Notes: generated by a model not told the origin, from the letters alone. DNA of 15,236 nt from Treponema sp. (GCA_016297805.1 JAEDFX010000055.1:1-15236), one strand, 5' to 3'. Counted from the first letter of the stretch, positions 8,112 to 14,937 are shown. Numbers and translations: made by a program.

Positions 8112-9164
8112 TTAGTTGATTTCAAACTTCCAGTTGTTTTTGTAATTCTCTCTGTGATAATAAGTTGCCGTCAGTTTTTTCTGATCAAAAATAACAGTCC
8201 ATTCGGTAGATTCAAATTCGTTGTAGTTATGTTTTGAAACACTTTCCATGATTTTTGCAACATCAGAAACTGTTGATGAAATTGTTCCTACGTTAGTCGA
8301 AGCGGTTCCTGAGTTTGTCGAAGGGCTCGAAACCATCTGTTCCAGTTTTTCAAACCTCTTGTGACTTTGTTTTGTACCAATTCCGTATTTTTTTCCTGGA
8401 GTCACATAAAAATTAGTAAGAATCGGAATTTCAATGATAGAGATTTCATTATCAATGTATTCAATAGCCACAGCTTTTCCATTTGCATCACAAATTGCAA
8501 AATGAACGCAGAACCCAAAGCTTGGATGAAAATCATATTTTTTTAAAAGTTCAACCGCTTCGTCAGTTGTTGCAGCCTTGTCCAATAAAAGTCTGATTGC
8601 AGTAGTAGTTGTAATATCAGGTTTTGAACTATTTTGGTTTGTCCTTTCAGAATCCTGAATCATATTCACGCTTACACAAAGCCCTTTTTCATTCATGCCG
8701 TCTAATGGGGCATAGGCTGCAATTTTATTAATCAAACCGTCAGACAACAGGGCACTAAAACTTCCGGCCCCTTGTTTAATAAAATCAGTATTTACAGTTG
8801 AAATGGATTTATAACCCTTTGCAGGATTTGTTTTCAAAACAAGGGCATTACATTTATCCCAGTCAAAATTCCGCCCGAAAATAAATCCATCTTTTTCATT
8901 TCCAAGTTGGATTGTTGAACATCCACTTCCATAATAAATTTTATCACCTATGAAATGACTATCAGCTTTTGCTACAACATTTTTAAGAAGAAACTGAATT
9001 ACTTCTCTGTCAGAACTGGCTCCACCTTGCTCCAAAAAATCATCAAATTTGTAATCCCCTGAAAATTCACCATAACTGAATCCAGGTTCCAGTTTACTCT
9101 GAGCACATGCAGTAAAAGAAAGTCCTATTATATATATAAGAAAAGCTATTTTTTTAATTTTCAT
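8112..9164 (-). CDS. Choloylglycine hydrolase-family linear amide C-N hydrolase, lipoprotein
   Basis: This is a 350-residue Ntn-type hydrolase that splits linear amide bonds, as in bile-salt hydrolase and penicillin V acylase. The N-terminus M-K-I-K-K-I-A-F-L-I is a signal peptide ending F-T-A-C (Cys20), so the enzyme should be lipid-anchored outside the cytoplasm. The catalytic pattern is kept: nucleophile Cys82 (G-S-G-C-S-T), Arg98 and Asp101 in F-G-R-N-F-D (16 and 19 residues after Cys, as in bile-salt hydrolases), D-G-M-N-E-K-G-L with Asn158, L-T-N with Asn251, and Arg270. Since Cys82 is internal, removal of an N-terminal segment is expected before activity. ATG 9164 overlaps the LysE stop (ATGA) and has AGGAG 6 nt upstream; a longer frame exists but would spoil the signal peptide. 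Residues about 282-295 are a repeat-derived insert. Confidence 0.88.
   Translation of the reverse strand: MKIKKIAFLIYIIGLSFTACAQSKLEPGFSYGEFSGDYKFDDFLEQGGASSDREVIQFLLKNVVAKADSHFIGDKIYYGSGCSTIQLGNEKDGFIFGRNFDWDKCNALVLKTNPAKGYKSISTVNTDFIKQGAGSFSALLSDGLINKIAAYAPLDGMNEKGLCVSVNMIQDSERTNQNSSKPDITTTTAIRLLLDKAATTDEAVELLKKYDFHPSFGFCVHFAICDANGKAVAIEYIDNEISIIEIPILTNFYVTPGKKYGIGTKQSHKRFEKLEQMVSSPSTNSGTASTNVGTISSTVSDVAKIMESVSKHNYNEFESTEWTVIFDQKKLTATYYHRENYKNNWKFEIN
8284..8334. repeat. Two tandem degenerate copies of a REP-like repeat inside a coding region
   Basis: Two 18-bp units, GTTCCTACGTTAGTCGAA (8284-8301) and GTTCCTGAGTTTGTCGAA (8305-8322), match at 15 of 18 positions with a 21-bp period. The second continues through GGGCTCGAAACC. 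On the coding strand they encode S-T-N-S-G-T-A and S-T-N-V-G-T-I, a low-complexity insert. The TTCGACAAACTCAGGAACC core is a sequence I recognise as widespread small repeats in many bacterial genomes. It sits in frame and leaves the hydrolase intact. Confidence 0.75.
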
Positions 9165-9778
9165 ATCAAACTCCTGATGACACACAAAAATCCAAATCCT
9201 ATCAGAAGAATCCCGCAGATTATTTTTAAGACAAAATGACCTTTTGCCGTAAATTTCTCACTGAATCTGGAAGCTGTAAAACTAATTATCAGCCACCAGA
9301 TTACTGTTCCTAAAAATATTCCTGCAACTAAAAATAGGCTCTGGTAAAAATTCTGGCAGGTAACTCCAAAAGATGTAAAAGCAATCAGAAAGGTAAGAAT
9401 GGTAGCTGGGTTCAAAACTGCAATAGAAAATGAAGTCCCGAAGTATGCAAGAAGATTACTTTCAATTTTTTCAAGACTTCCATTTTCATCAGTTCTATTT
9501 TCATGCTTCTTCGCCAGCATAAAAATCCCATAAGAAAAAATCAGAATACCGCCTGCAAGAGCAATAATCTTCTCATGTCGCTGTAAAAAATCACTTATCA
9601 GCGTAATTCCGAAAGCACCAATAACTGCATAAATTGTATCTGCCACAGAGGAGCCTAAGCCCGTTATAAAGCCTGAGACAAAGCTACTTTCTATTGAGCG
9701 GTTAATGCACAAAACACCAACAGCTCCTGCAGGAATACCAAAAATCAATGCAATTAAAAGTCCTTTCAGAAAAATCAT
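9161..9778 (-). CDS. LysE/RhtB-family amino-acid exporter
   Basis: This is a 205-residue inner-membrane protein with six predicted spans (about 3-25, 34-58, 68-88, 112-134, 141-164, 180-203). It has the family's N-terminal glycine/proline-rich helix (F-G-I-P-A-G-A-V-G) and the L-N-P-A-T-I-L-T-F segment in helix four, where the family has a conserved N-P. LysE/RhtB proteins export amino acids or small amines using the proton gradient; the cargo here is unknown. AAGGAT lies 6 nt before ATG 9778, 9 nt after the alpha/beta hydrolase stop. Its stop overlaps the next start by 4 nt. Context suggests it removes a product or toxic intermediate of the operon's enzymes (inference). Confidence 0.88.
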   Translation of the reverse strand: MIFLKGLLIALIFGIPAGAVGVLCINRSIESSFVSGFITGLGSSVADTIYAVIGAFGITLISDFLQRHEKIIALAGGILIFSYGIFMLAKKHENRTDENGSLEKIESNLLAYFGTSFSIAVLNPATILTFLIAFTSFGVTCQNFYQSLFLVAGIFLGTVIWWLIISFTASRFSEKFTAKGHFVLKIICGILLIGFGFLCVIRSLI

Positions 9779-9787
9779 AAAATATCC

Positions 9788-10801
9788 TTACTTCAAATTG
9801 CTCTCAAAAAAGTTCTGCAATTTTTCCCATGGAATAAAGTTTCCTTTTCCACCGTCATACAAATCGCAATGTGTGGCGTTTGGAATAATCATCAGTTCTT
9901 TGTTTGAAGTGTACTTGTTGTCTTTAATCATGTTGTTAAAAGCAGTTTCTCCAAAATATCTTGAATGAGCTTTTTCTCCGTGAACAACTAAAACCGCATT
10001 TCTGATTTCGTTTGTGTAAGAGAGAAGTTTGTTGTTCAAAAGTGAAGTTCCAGCTGATGCATTCCAGCCCATATTTGAGTTCAAAGAGCGAGGATGATAG
10101 CCTCTTTCTGTTTTGTAATAATCCCAGTACTGTTGGAAAAATCCTTCTTCTGAAGGTCGTTCATCAGGAAGACCGCCGCCGTTTTTGTAAGAACCGTTTT
10201 TGTAATCTTCTGTACGCTGCTTGCTCAAGGCAACTCTCTGTTCATAGCGTGCCTGTTCTGAATCTTCTGAATCAAAATATCCGTTGGCTGCGATACGAGT
10301 CATATCATACATTGTCATTACTGCAGTTGCTTTAATTCGTGTGTCAATTGCAGCAGCATTCAAAGCCATTCCGCCCCAACCGCAGATTCCAATGATTCCG
10401 ATTTTTTCCGAATCAACATTTGGGTGAACGCTCAAGAAATCTACAGCAGCCTGAAAATCTTCTGTGTTGATGTCTGGAGAATTCACATAGCGAACATTTC
10501 CATCACTTTCACCACAAAACGATGGATCAAAAGCGATTGTAATAAACCCACGCTTTGCCATTTCGTGAGCGTACAATCCCGAACTCTGTTCTTTTACAGC
10601 ACCAAATGGGCCAGAAACTGCAATGGCAGGAAATTTCTTTGTACTGTCATCCTGAACTTGTTTCAGGATCTCCTTCGGCATATACATATCAGCTGCCAGA
10701 GTAATTCCAAAGTGATTTGTAAAAGTTACTTTTTTGTGAGATACAGATTCATCCAGTTTAAAAGTTTTGTCCCAATATGAATCAAGTTTTAAAATTTCCA
10801 T
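9788..10801 (-). CDS. Alpha/beta hydrolase (dienelactone-hydrolase/X-Pro-peptidase-like)
   Basis: This is a 337-residue cytoplasmic hydrolase and the first gene of the leftward operon. The core strand region A-I-A-V-S-G-P-F-G (59-67) precedes an oxyanion-type loop. The nucleophile elbow is G-I-C-G-W-G-G, with Cys140 in place of the usual Ser, as in dienelactone hydrolase. The catalytic His is probably His311 in N-A-T-H-C-D-L, and an acid may lie near H-G-E-K (274-277). The family includes the DLH-like proteins often found beside LysR genes and aldo/keto reductases in gut bacteria. The substrate is unknown. Residues 44-52 (E-I-L-K-Q-V-Q-D-D) come from an inserted palindromic repeat between M-P-K and K-K-F-P-A. 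AGAGGAAAG sits 4 nt before ATG 10801. Confidence 0.88.
   Translation of the reverse strand: MEILKLDSYWDKTFKLDESVSHKKVTFTNHFGITLAADMYMPKEILKQVQDDSTKKFPAIAVSGPFGAVKEQSSGLYAHEMAKRGFITIAFDPSFCGESDGNVRYVNSPDINTEDFQAAVDFLSVHPNVDSEKIGIIGICGWGGMALNAAAIDTRIKATAVMTMYDMTRIAANGYFDSEDSEQARYEQRVALSKQRTEDYKNGSYKNGGGLPDERPSEEGFFQQYWDYYKTERGYHPRSLNSNMGWNASAGTSLLNNKLLSYTNEIRNAVLVVHGEKAHSRYFGETAFNNMIKDNKYTSNKELMIIPNATHCDLYDGGKGNFIPWEKLQNFFESNLK
10646..10674. repeat. REP-like palindrome inserted in frame in the alpha/beta hydrolase gene
   Basis: A perfect 8-bp inverted repeat, ATCCTGAA (10649-10656) and TTCAGGAT (10662-10669), encloses a 5-nt loop. Its coding-strand translation is E-I-L-K-Q-V-Q-D-D and the opposite strand reads V-I-L-N-L-F-Q-D-L. 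Both strings are familiar products of a small palindromic repeat scattered through many bacterial genomes. It lies in an exposed turn of the hydrolase, where an extra loop would be tolerated. Confidence 0.8.
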
Positions 10802-10821
10802 ATTTCTTTCCTCTGCTTAAA

Positions 10822-10850
10822 AATATAAAAGAGAATTTATCTAATATCAA
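10822..10850 (-). promoter_or_regulatory. Predicted sigma-70-type promoter of the ten-gene leftward operon
   Basis: On the complement, TTGATA (10845-10850) and TATATT (10822-10827) are separated by exactly 17 bp. Transcription should start near 10815, just before the AGAGGAAAG ribosome site of the first gene, leaving a very short leader. The palindrome at 10873-10889 is centred about 66 nt upstream of this start. Confidence 0.65.
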
Positions 10851-10863
10851 AAACTTTGTTTCT

Positions 10864-10869
10864 ATGATA
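10864..10869 (+). promoter_or_regulatory. Possible -10 element of the LysR gene
   Basis: TATGAT matches TATAAT at five of six bases and would place the LysR start of transcription near 10876, inside the palindromic box at 10873-10889. The -35 region is poor. Overlap with the box would fit the autorepression usual for LysR regulators. Confidence 0.35.
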
Positions 10870-10872
10870 AAA

Positions 10873-10889
10873 TATGCCTAAAAGGCATA
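10873..10889. promoter_or_regulatory. LysR-type operator, T-N11-A palindrome
   Basis: TATGCCTAAAAGGCATA has perfect 7-bp arms around AAA. Its inner 13 bp (10875-10887) begin with T and end with A, the T-N11-A form bound by LysR-type regulators. It lies between the divergent LysR gene and the operon, near -66 from the predicted operon start. That is the normal position of the recognition site through which these proteins activate the divergent promoter and repress themselves. Confidence 0.75.
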
Positions 10890-10910
10890 AAGTCTAAAAA
10901 CGAGGCAAAA

Positions 10911-11798
10911 ATGGAACTTCGGGTATTAAAATATTTTCTTACTATTGCAAACGAACAGAATATTTCAAAAGCGGCAGATATAATCCACATCACTCAGCCA
11001 ACTCTTTCACGGCAGATTAAGGAACTGGAAGATGAACTTGGAATAGAACTTTTTGAGCGAAACAAGCAGAACAGAAAATTTCTTTTGACTGATGAAGGCG
11101 TACGTTTCTACAATTATGCCCGGGAAATTGTGGAACTTTCAGAAAAAACTGTGGAAGAATTCAGGACAAACGATTCTGAGCTTTATGGGAAGATTTATAT
11201 TGGGGCTGGTGAAACTGTTTCTATTTCGACAGTGGCAAAAGCATTTTCGGCAATTAAGCAGAAGCATCCCAGGCTGGAAATCAGCCTTTTTTCTGCAGAT
11301 GCCTTTACAATTTCGGAACGACTTGATAAAGGTCTTTGCGATTTTGGAGTTTTTATTGGCTACAACAATATTGAAAAATATGATTACCTTGAGCTGCCCC
11401 AAAAAAATATCTGGGGACTTTTAACCCATAAGGACAATCCTTTTGCCAGATTTAAATCAATCAAACGGGAAAATCTTTTAGAGCATTACGAGCCTATTAT
11501 GATTTCACAACAGGCTCAGGGAAAAAAAGAACTGATAGAATGGTTTGGCGGTTCCACAGAAAAATTTAATATAATTGGAACCTATAATCTTCTTTTTAAT
11601 GCTTCGGTTTTTATAAAAGAAAATATTTGTTCAGCTCTTACTCTGGACGGAATTATTAATACCTCCAGCGAAAGTGATTTACGATTTGTACCATTAGATC
11701 CGCAGATTACCAGTGATGTTGTGCTTGTATGGAAAAAAGGACAAAAACTTTCAAAACAGGCAAAGCTGTTGTTGGATGAGATTCAGAAAATGAAATGA
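10911..11798 (+). CDS. LysR-family transcriptional regulator
   Basis: This is a 295-residue regulator of normal family length. Residues 1-60 form the winged helix-turn-helix (M-E-L-R-V-L-K-Y-F-L, then K-A-A-D, T-Q-P-T-L-S-R-Q-I-K-E-L-E-D-E-L-G and F-E-R). A linker helix follows, and the effector-binding domain spans about 90-290 (G-K-I-Y-I-G-A-G-E onward). A GAGG site is 6 nt before the ATG. It is transcribed away from the ten-gene operon and shares a 109-bp intergenic region containing a T-N11-A palindrome, so it very likely controls that operon. The inducer is unknown but could be a substrate or product of the operon enzymes (inference). Confidence 0.95.
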   Translation: MELRVLKYFLTIANEQNISKAADIIHITQPTLSRQIKELEDELGIELFERNKQNRKFLLTDEGVRFYNYAREIVELSEKTVEEFRTNDSELYGKIYIGAGETVSISTVAKAFSAIKQKHPRLEISLFSADAFTISERLDKGLCDFGVFIGYNNIEKYDYLELPQKNIWGLLTHKDNPFARFKSIKRENLLEHYEPIMISQQAQGKKELIEWFGGSTEKFNIIGTYNLLFNASVFIKENICSALTLDGIINTSSESDLRFVPLDPQITSDVVLVWKKGQKLSKQAKLLLDEIQKMK

Positions 11799-11800
11799 TT

Positions 11801-11829
11801 GCCGTAATTTGAAATATGGCTTTTCTTTT
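11801..11829 (+). terminator. Probable Rho-independent terminator of the LysR gene
   Basis: GCCGTA (11801-11806) pairs with TATGGC (11815-11820), including one G-T wobble. It is followed at once by TTTTCTTTT, 2 nt after the LysR stop codon. The stem is short, so strength is uncertain. Confidence 0.5.
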
Positions 11830-12256
11830 CCACTTTTAATTTTTTTAGGAAGTCCAGAAGGTTGCCGTCTGGTAGAAAATCCAAAAAGACAAAGTCTTGT
11901 TGGTGGGAAGAATGGAAAGAGCAACATTGCTCGTTCCTAGGTTTCCAAAGGACTAGGCCTTTGGTGTCGGAGCCGAGGGAGAAAAAAGCGGTGAAAACTT
12001 CCTTTTGGGGAAGGTTTCATTTGCCCGCGCTTTCGGAACGGTGTAGGCAAGGGGGGCCGGGGGGATGTATCCCACCGCTCAATAGAAGTTTGCTCGGGTT
12101 TTTATAAAAAACACGGGCGAACTTCTATTGAGTTAGAACTTGGTCTCAAGTTCTGGGTGTCTTCAAGTGTTTTTTCGGTGCAACTTTTTGGTTCAAATTC
12201 TTTATATTTTTTGTGGATTTTTTCACTTTTTTAGAAAGAGCAACGTTTCTCTAAGC
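11830..12256. other. Hairpin-dense, locally G-rich non-coding region
   Basis: No credible gene is seen here. Successive inverted repeats are CCAGA/TCTGG (11854-11872), AAGAC/GTCTT (11886-11898), GAGCAA/TTGCTC (11919-11932), CCAAAGG/CCTTTGG (11945-11964), GAAAACTTCC/GGAAGGTTTC with one mismatch (11993-12018), TTGCC/GGCAA (12021-12050), GGGAT/ATCCC (12062-12073), a 55-bp palindrome (12078-12132) and AGAACTTG/CAAGTTCT (12135-12154). The G-run GGGGGGCCGGGGGG (12051-12064) is unlike the AT-rich neighbours. The direct repeat GAAAGAGCAAC occurs at 11915-11925 and 12234-12244. It could be a structured RNA, a rolling-circle-type origin of the adjacent mobile DNA, or the end of an element. Confidence 0.6.
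12078..12132. repeat. Long near-perfect palindrome
   Basis: Outer arms CTCAATAGAAGTTTGC (12078-12093) and GCGAACTTCTATTGAG (12117-12132) match at 15 of 16 positions, and the single difference still allows a G-U pair in RNA. Inner arms GTTTTT and AAAAAC extend the stem after a small mismatched bubble. It is the strongest secondary structure in the region. It lacks a following T-run on either strand, so it is not a typical terminator. Confidence 0.8.
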
Positions 12257-12297
12257 AAAAAAAACGGAGAAGCCAGAAGAAAATTCTGACTTCTCCG
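12257..12297 (-). terminator. Rho-independent terminator of the leftward mobilization genes
   Basis: CGGAGAAG (12265-12272) pairs perfectly with CTTCTCCG (12290-12297), and inner arms CAGAA/TTCTG continue the stem. On the complement it is followed by eight T residues (12257-12264). It lies about 24 nt after the stop of the 12321-13019 gene. Confidence 0.9.
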
Positions 12298-12320
12298 TCT
12301 ACAAAATCGATGGCTATGGA

Positions 12321-13019
12321 CTAGCGATCCCAGTCCATTTCCTTTCGCTTGTGCTTCTTGTGAAGGTGAACATTTTCAGATTCATTGCTGACAGATTCTT
12401 TCATTTCTTTAAGTTTCTTTTCAAGCGTTTTGGAATAAACGGCCTGAACATCTCCGCCTAAACTGTTTCTCCATTTTGAGAAGGTGTTGGACTGTCTTTC
12501 AGCCCATTTTTCATTTTCCAAAACATCACCGTAAAATTTCAATGCATTCATAAGTTCTTCGTCCTGAACATCAAATTTTTCTGTTTCAAGAATTCTGTTG
12601 ATGTTGGTAAAGGTCTGACATCGTTTTTCAGCTTCCGCCATAGAATGCGGTTCACTTTTGAAAATAAACTCTGTCGAGTATGGGTCATTCTTCTGCAAGT
12701 GAAGGTAAAGAAGTCTCGCTTCTGTCTGCTCTTGCAGTTCACTCAAAACGGCAAGTTTAGTTCCTTTTGGGAATGATGAAATTGATTCTGAAAAATCATT
12801 CGTCATTGTTTCAATTCTTTTAAGGACTGCATCCATTTCTTTTTCTGAAATTGAAAGTTCCAAGTCTTCCTCAGAATCCAATTCTTCGTCTTCTTCCAAA
12901 CCCATGGCTTCCAAGAAGTCCTGATAATCAATTGCTTCGTCTCGAGCTTCAAGGTATTCTACCCACTCGGCAAAGTCTAAACCTGATGGAACATATCCAC
13001 CATTACTAAATACAGACAT
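12321..13019 (-). CDS. Protein of unknown function downstream of MobV relaxase
   Basis: This is a 232-residue soluble protein that I do not recognise. The N-terminal third is very acidic (E-E-D-E-E-L-D-S-E-E-D-L-E-L around residues 43-56), the middle is helical, and the C-terminus is basic (H-L-H-K-K-H-K-R-K-E). There is no signal peptide or membrane span. AGGAGGA lies 7 nt before ATG 13019, 99 nt after the relaxase stop, and a strong terminator follows, so it closes the mobilization transcript. The charge layout would suit a DNA- or relaxase-binding accessory factor, but that is a guess. Confidence 0.75.
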   Translation of the reverse strand: MSVFSNGGYVPSGLDFAEWVEYLEARDEAIDYQDFLEAMGLEEDEELDSEEDLELSISEKEMDAVLKRIETMTNDFSESISSFPKGTKLAVLSELQEQTEARLLYLHLQKNDPYSTEFIFKSEPHSMAEAEKRCQTFTNINRILETEKFDVQDEELMNALKFYGDVLENEKWAERQSNTFSKWRNSLGGDVQAVYSKTLEKKLKEMKESVSNESENVHLHKKHKRKEMDWDR

Positions 13020-13118
13020 ACTGTGTTCCTCCTGATGTAAAAATTGTCTTGTATGTTTTTCTCAGAATGCTTTCGGATGGCTGGGAGTTCCATCTTCAAG
13101 CATCTGGAAAATATCTTG

Positions 13119-14852
13119 TTACCATTCAATGCCGTTGTCTCGGCTACGAATCTTTCTCTTAACCTGAGAAACATCTTCCTTGATTTCTCGGGTTGCTTTT
13201 ATCTGGCTCAGGGTCTGGGCTTTCATTCCTTTTTCGATGTATTCTCCAAGACTGTTGCAGCAACTGCTTCTCATGTCTTCTGCTACTCCGATGATTTCAT
13301 CAGGGGTTTTGTTCCAGAAGTGTTTTGCAAAATACTCAGCCTTGTGAAGCCATGCTCCGAATTTATGTCCTAGTCCGTTGAACCAACTGCAAAGGCCTTT
13401 TCCGTCACCTTTGGCCGCCATAAGTCTGGCATCGTCAAACTTTATGTCGTCCGCAAACTTGTAGTAGGTTGAAGCGGTTGAATCGCTCAGGTTTTCGGCT
13501 TTTTTTGCAATTTCCAGACTTTCGTTAAGGTTCTGGTCTACTTGCTTTTCCTTTTTTTCAATTTCCTTTTTCTTTCCTTTAAGGAATTTGACGAACTTGT
13601 GAAGCCGTTCAGAAACATGAGCCTTTGCTTTTTCATGGTTCTGTTCTTTCTCTTCAACCTTTTTAAGTCCTTCCTGGGCTTCTTGTTGTTTTTGTCTTGA
13701 AATCTTGTCTTTGAAATTACGTATTTCGTTGTCTTTTTTGACTTGCTTTGCGTGTTCCTTTTTCTCGGTTTCAAGTTCTTCTTTTCCTTGTTTCAAGGAA
13801 TCTTCCCTTTCTTCAAGATTGTCTTCCCATTCAATCAGCTCGTCTTTGTCTTCCTTCAATTCTTCAAGGCCGATTACAAGTTTTTCTGCCATAGAATAGA
13901 CACTGCCTTGCAAGTTCTCGCTCTTTGAAAGGATATAGTCGCTTGTGGACTGATGTTTCCTTTTCTCGTTCGGGTTCTCGATTGTAAGGCCGTGTTCGGT
14001 TGCAATCTTTATCAGAAGGTTTCTCTGTTTGTGAGTCCATTGAACAAGGCTTGTTACGATTCGGGTCTCTTTTTTTTCCTCCTGATCCGTTTCTGCTTCA
14101 CTTTCCTTGTCCTCAAGTTTTGGAAGACACTGCATTCTTTCTGCAATGTTTTCAGTCTCGTTTTCTTTTGAGACTTTTTTCTTCTTCTTTCTGGACTTGT
14201 CTCTTATTCCGAACATCTTCAATGCCGTTTCTGCATCGATTTCGATTTTCACGATTCCTTGTTCCTTCAATGCTCCGTTCATGGTGTTCTGGACTTTCTG
14301 TCCTCTGTTGCATTTGTAGGCTACGGGGATGTAGTCCAGATGGAGATGGGGAGCACCTTTTACAAGGTTTCCGTTGTCGTCTTCGTGCATTTCGTCTGCA
14401 TGATAGTAAGCACCTATTACCTTCATATTTGGGTTCTGCTTTATGAATTCTTCAACATAGGCCTTGTAAATGGCTTTCTGCGTTTCCTCGTCTGGCATCT
14501 GTTCACAGTTTCCTATGGTTATCAATGCTTCATGAACGGGAACAAGGACGGGTGATTTCTTTACTTTGTCGTAATAGGAATTAAACTGCCTTGATTTTTT
14601 TGTCTGCTTACCGTTGTATTCCCTGAATGGTTCTCCAAAGATTTGCTCGTAAGCAACCTTAGGCGGAATATCAATCCATATTTCATGGACTCCACCTTTT
14701 ATGATGTGGTCTTGCTTATCACAATATGCCGGATCTCGAATATTATGTTCCCGGCAAGCCTGACGGAGTTTTTTCCTTTTTCTACCTTTAGAATCGACTC
14801 CATTTTCTTCCATTCCACCATTATGGAAAGATGCCGTGTATGTCACACTCAA
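13119..14852 (-). CDS. MobV/Pre-family relaxase (plasmid mobilization protein)
   Basis: This is a 577-residue relaxase that nicks one strand at an origin of transfer so an element can be mobilized by a conjugative helper. Family motifs in the N-terminal domain are motif I E-H-N-I-R (His36-Arg39), motif II around F-N-S-Y-Y-D (90-95), and the metal-binding motif III H-A-D-E (151-154) with P-H-L-H-L-D-Y-I-P (168-176). R-G-Q-K-V-Q-N follows at 183-189. Residues about 330-470 are a long charged coiled coil rich in Glu and Lys. The start is TTG 14852, with AAGGAG 6 nt upstream; a GTG two codons later is the alternative. The lack of nearby transfer genes means it could only be mobilized, not self-transmissible, as far as this window shows. 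Confidence 0.92.
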   Translation of the reverse strand: MSVTYTASFHNGGMEENGVDSKGRKRKKLRQACREHNIRDPAYCDKQDHIIKGGVHEIWIDIPPKVAYEQIFGEPFREYNGKQTKKSRQFNSYYDKVKKSPVLVPVHEALITIGNCEQMPDEETQKAIYKAYVEEFIKQNPNMKVIGAYYHADEMHEDDNGNLVKGAPHLHLDYIPVAYKCNRGQKVQNTMNGALKEQGIVKIEIDAETALKMFGIRDKSRKKKKKVSKENETENIAERMQCLPKLEDKESEAETDQEEKKETRIVTSLVQWTHKQRNLLIKIATEHGLTIENPNEKRKHQSTSDYILSKSENLQGSVYSMAEKLVIGLEELKEDKDELIEWEDNLEEREDSLKQGKEELETEKKEHAKQVKKDNEIRNFKDKISRQKQQEAQEGLKKVEEKEQNHEKAKAHVSERLHKFVKFLKGKKKEIEKKEKQVDQNLNESLEIAKKAENLSDSTASTYYKFADDIKFDDARLMAAKGDGKGLCSWFNGLGHKFGAWLHKAEYFAKHFWNKTPDEIIGVAEDMRSSCCNSLGEYIEKGMKAQTLSQIKATREIKEDVSQVKRKIRSRDNGIEW

Positions 14853-14891
14853 TAAGTACTCCTTAGGCAGGCAGTTTTCGTGTGATTAGTA

Positions 14892-14937
14892 AAATCGACT
14901 TCCAAGGTTCTGAGAGTCCAACCTCAGAAGTCGATTT
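14892..14937 (-). other. Hairpin upstream of the relaxase: candidate oriT or terminator
   Basis: AAATCGACTTC (14892-14902) and GAAGTCGATTT (14927-14937) are perfect 11-bp arms. Inside them, AGGTT (14905-14909) and AACCT (14920-14924) form a second stem. MobV relaxases usually act at an inverted repeat just upstream of their own gene, as here. On the complement the hairpin is followed by TTTT and lies 18 nt after the stop of the preceding gene, so it could instead end that transcript. Both roles may coexist. Confidence 0.55.

Noticed and set aside
10424..10780. Rightward frame containing V-I-L-N-L-F-Q-D-L
   Set aside because: It is antisense to the alpha/beta hydrolase; the string only reflects the palindromic repeat.
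11862..12107. 81-codon rightward open frame in the hairpin-rich region
   Set aside because: It starts at TTG with no properly spaced ribosome site, is rich in Trp, Cys and Arg in a way typical of translated structured DNA, and crosses several hairpins.
12977..13174. 65-codon leftward frame between the relaxase and the next gene
   Set aside because: It overlaps the ends of both real genes, has no ribosome site and no recognisable composition.
14000..14446. 148-codon rightward frame opposite the relaxase
   Set aside because: It is a shadow of the relaxase gene, rich in Phe, Ser, Leu and Cys, with no ribosome site.
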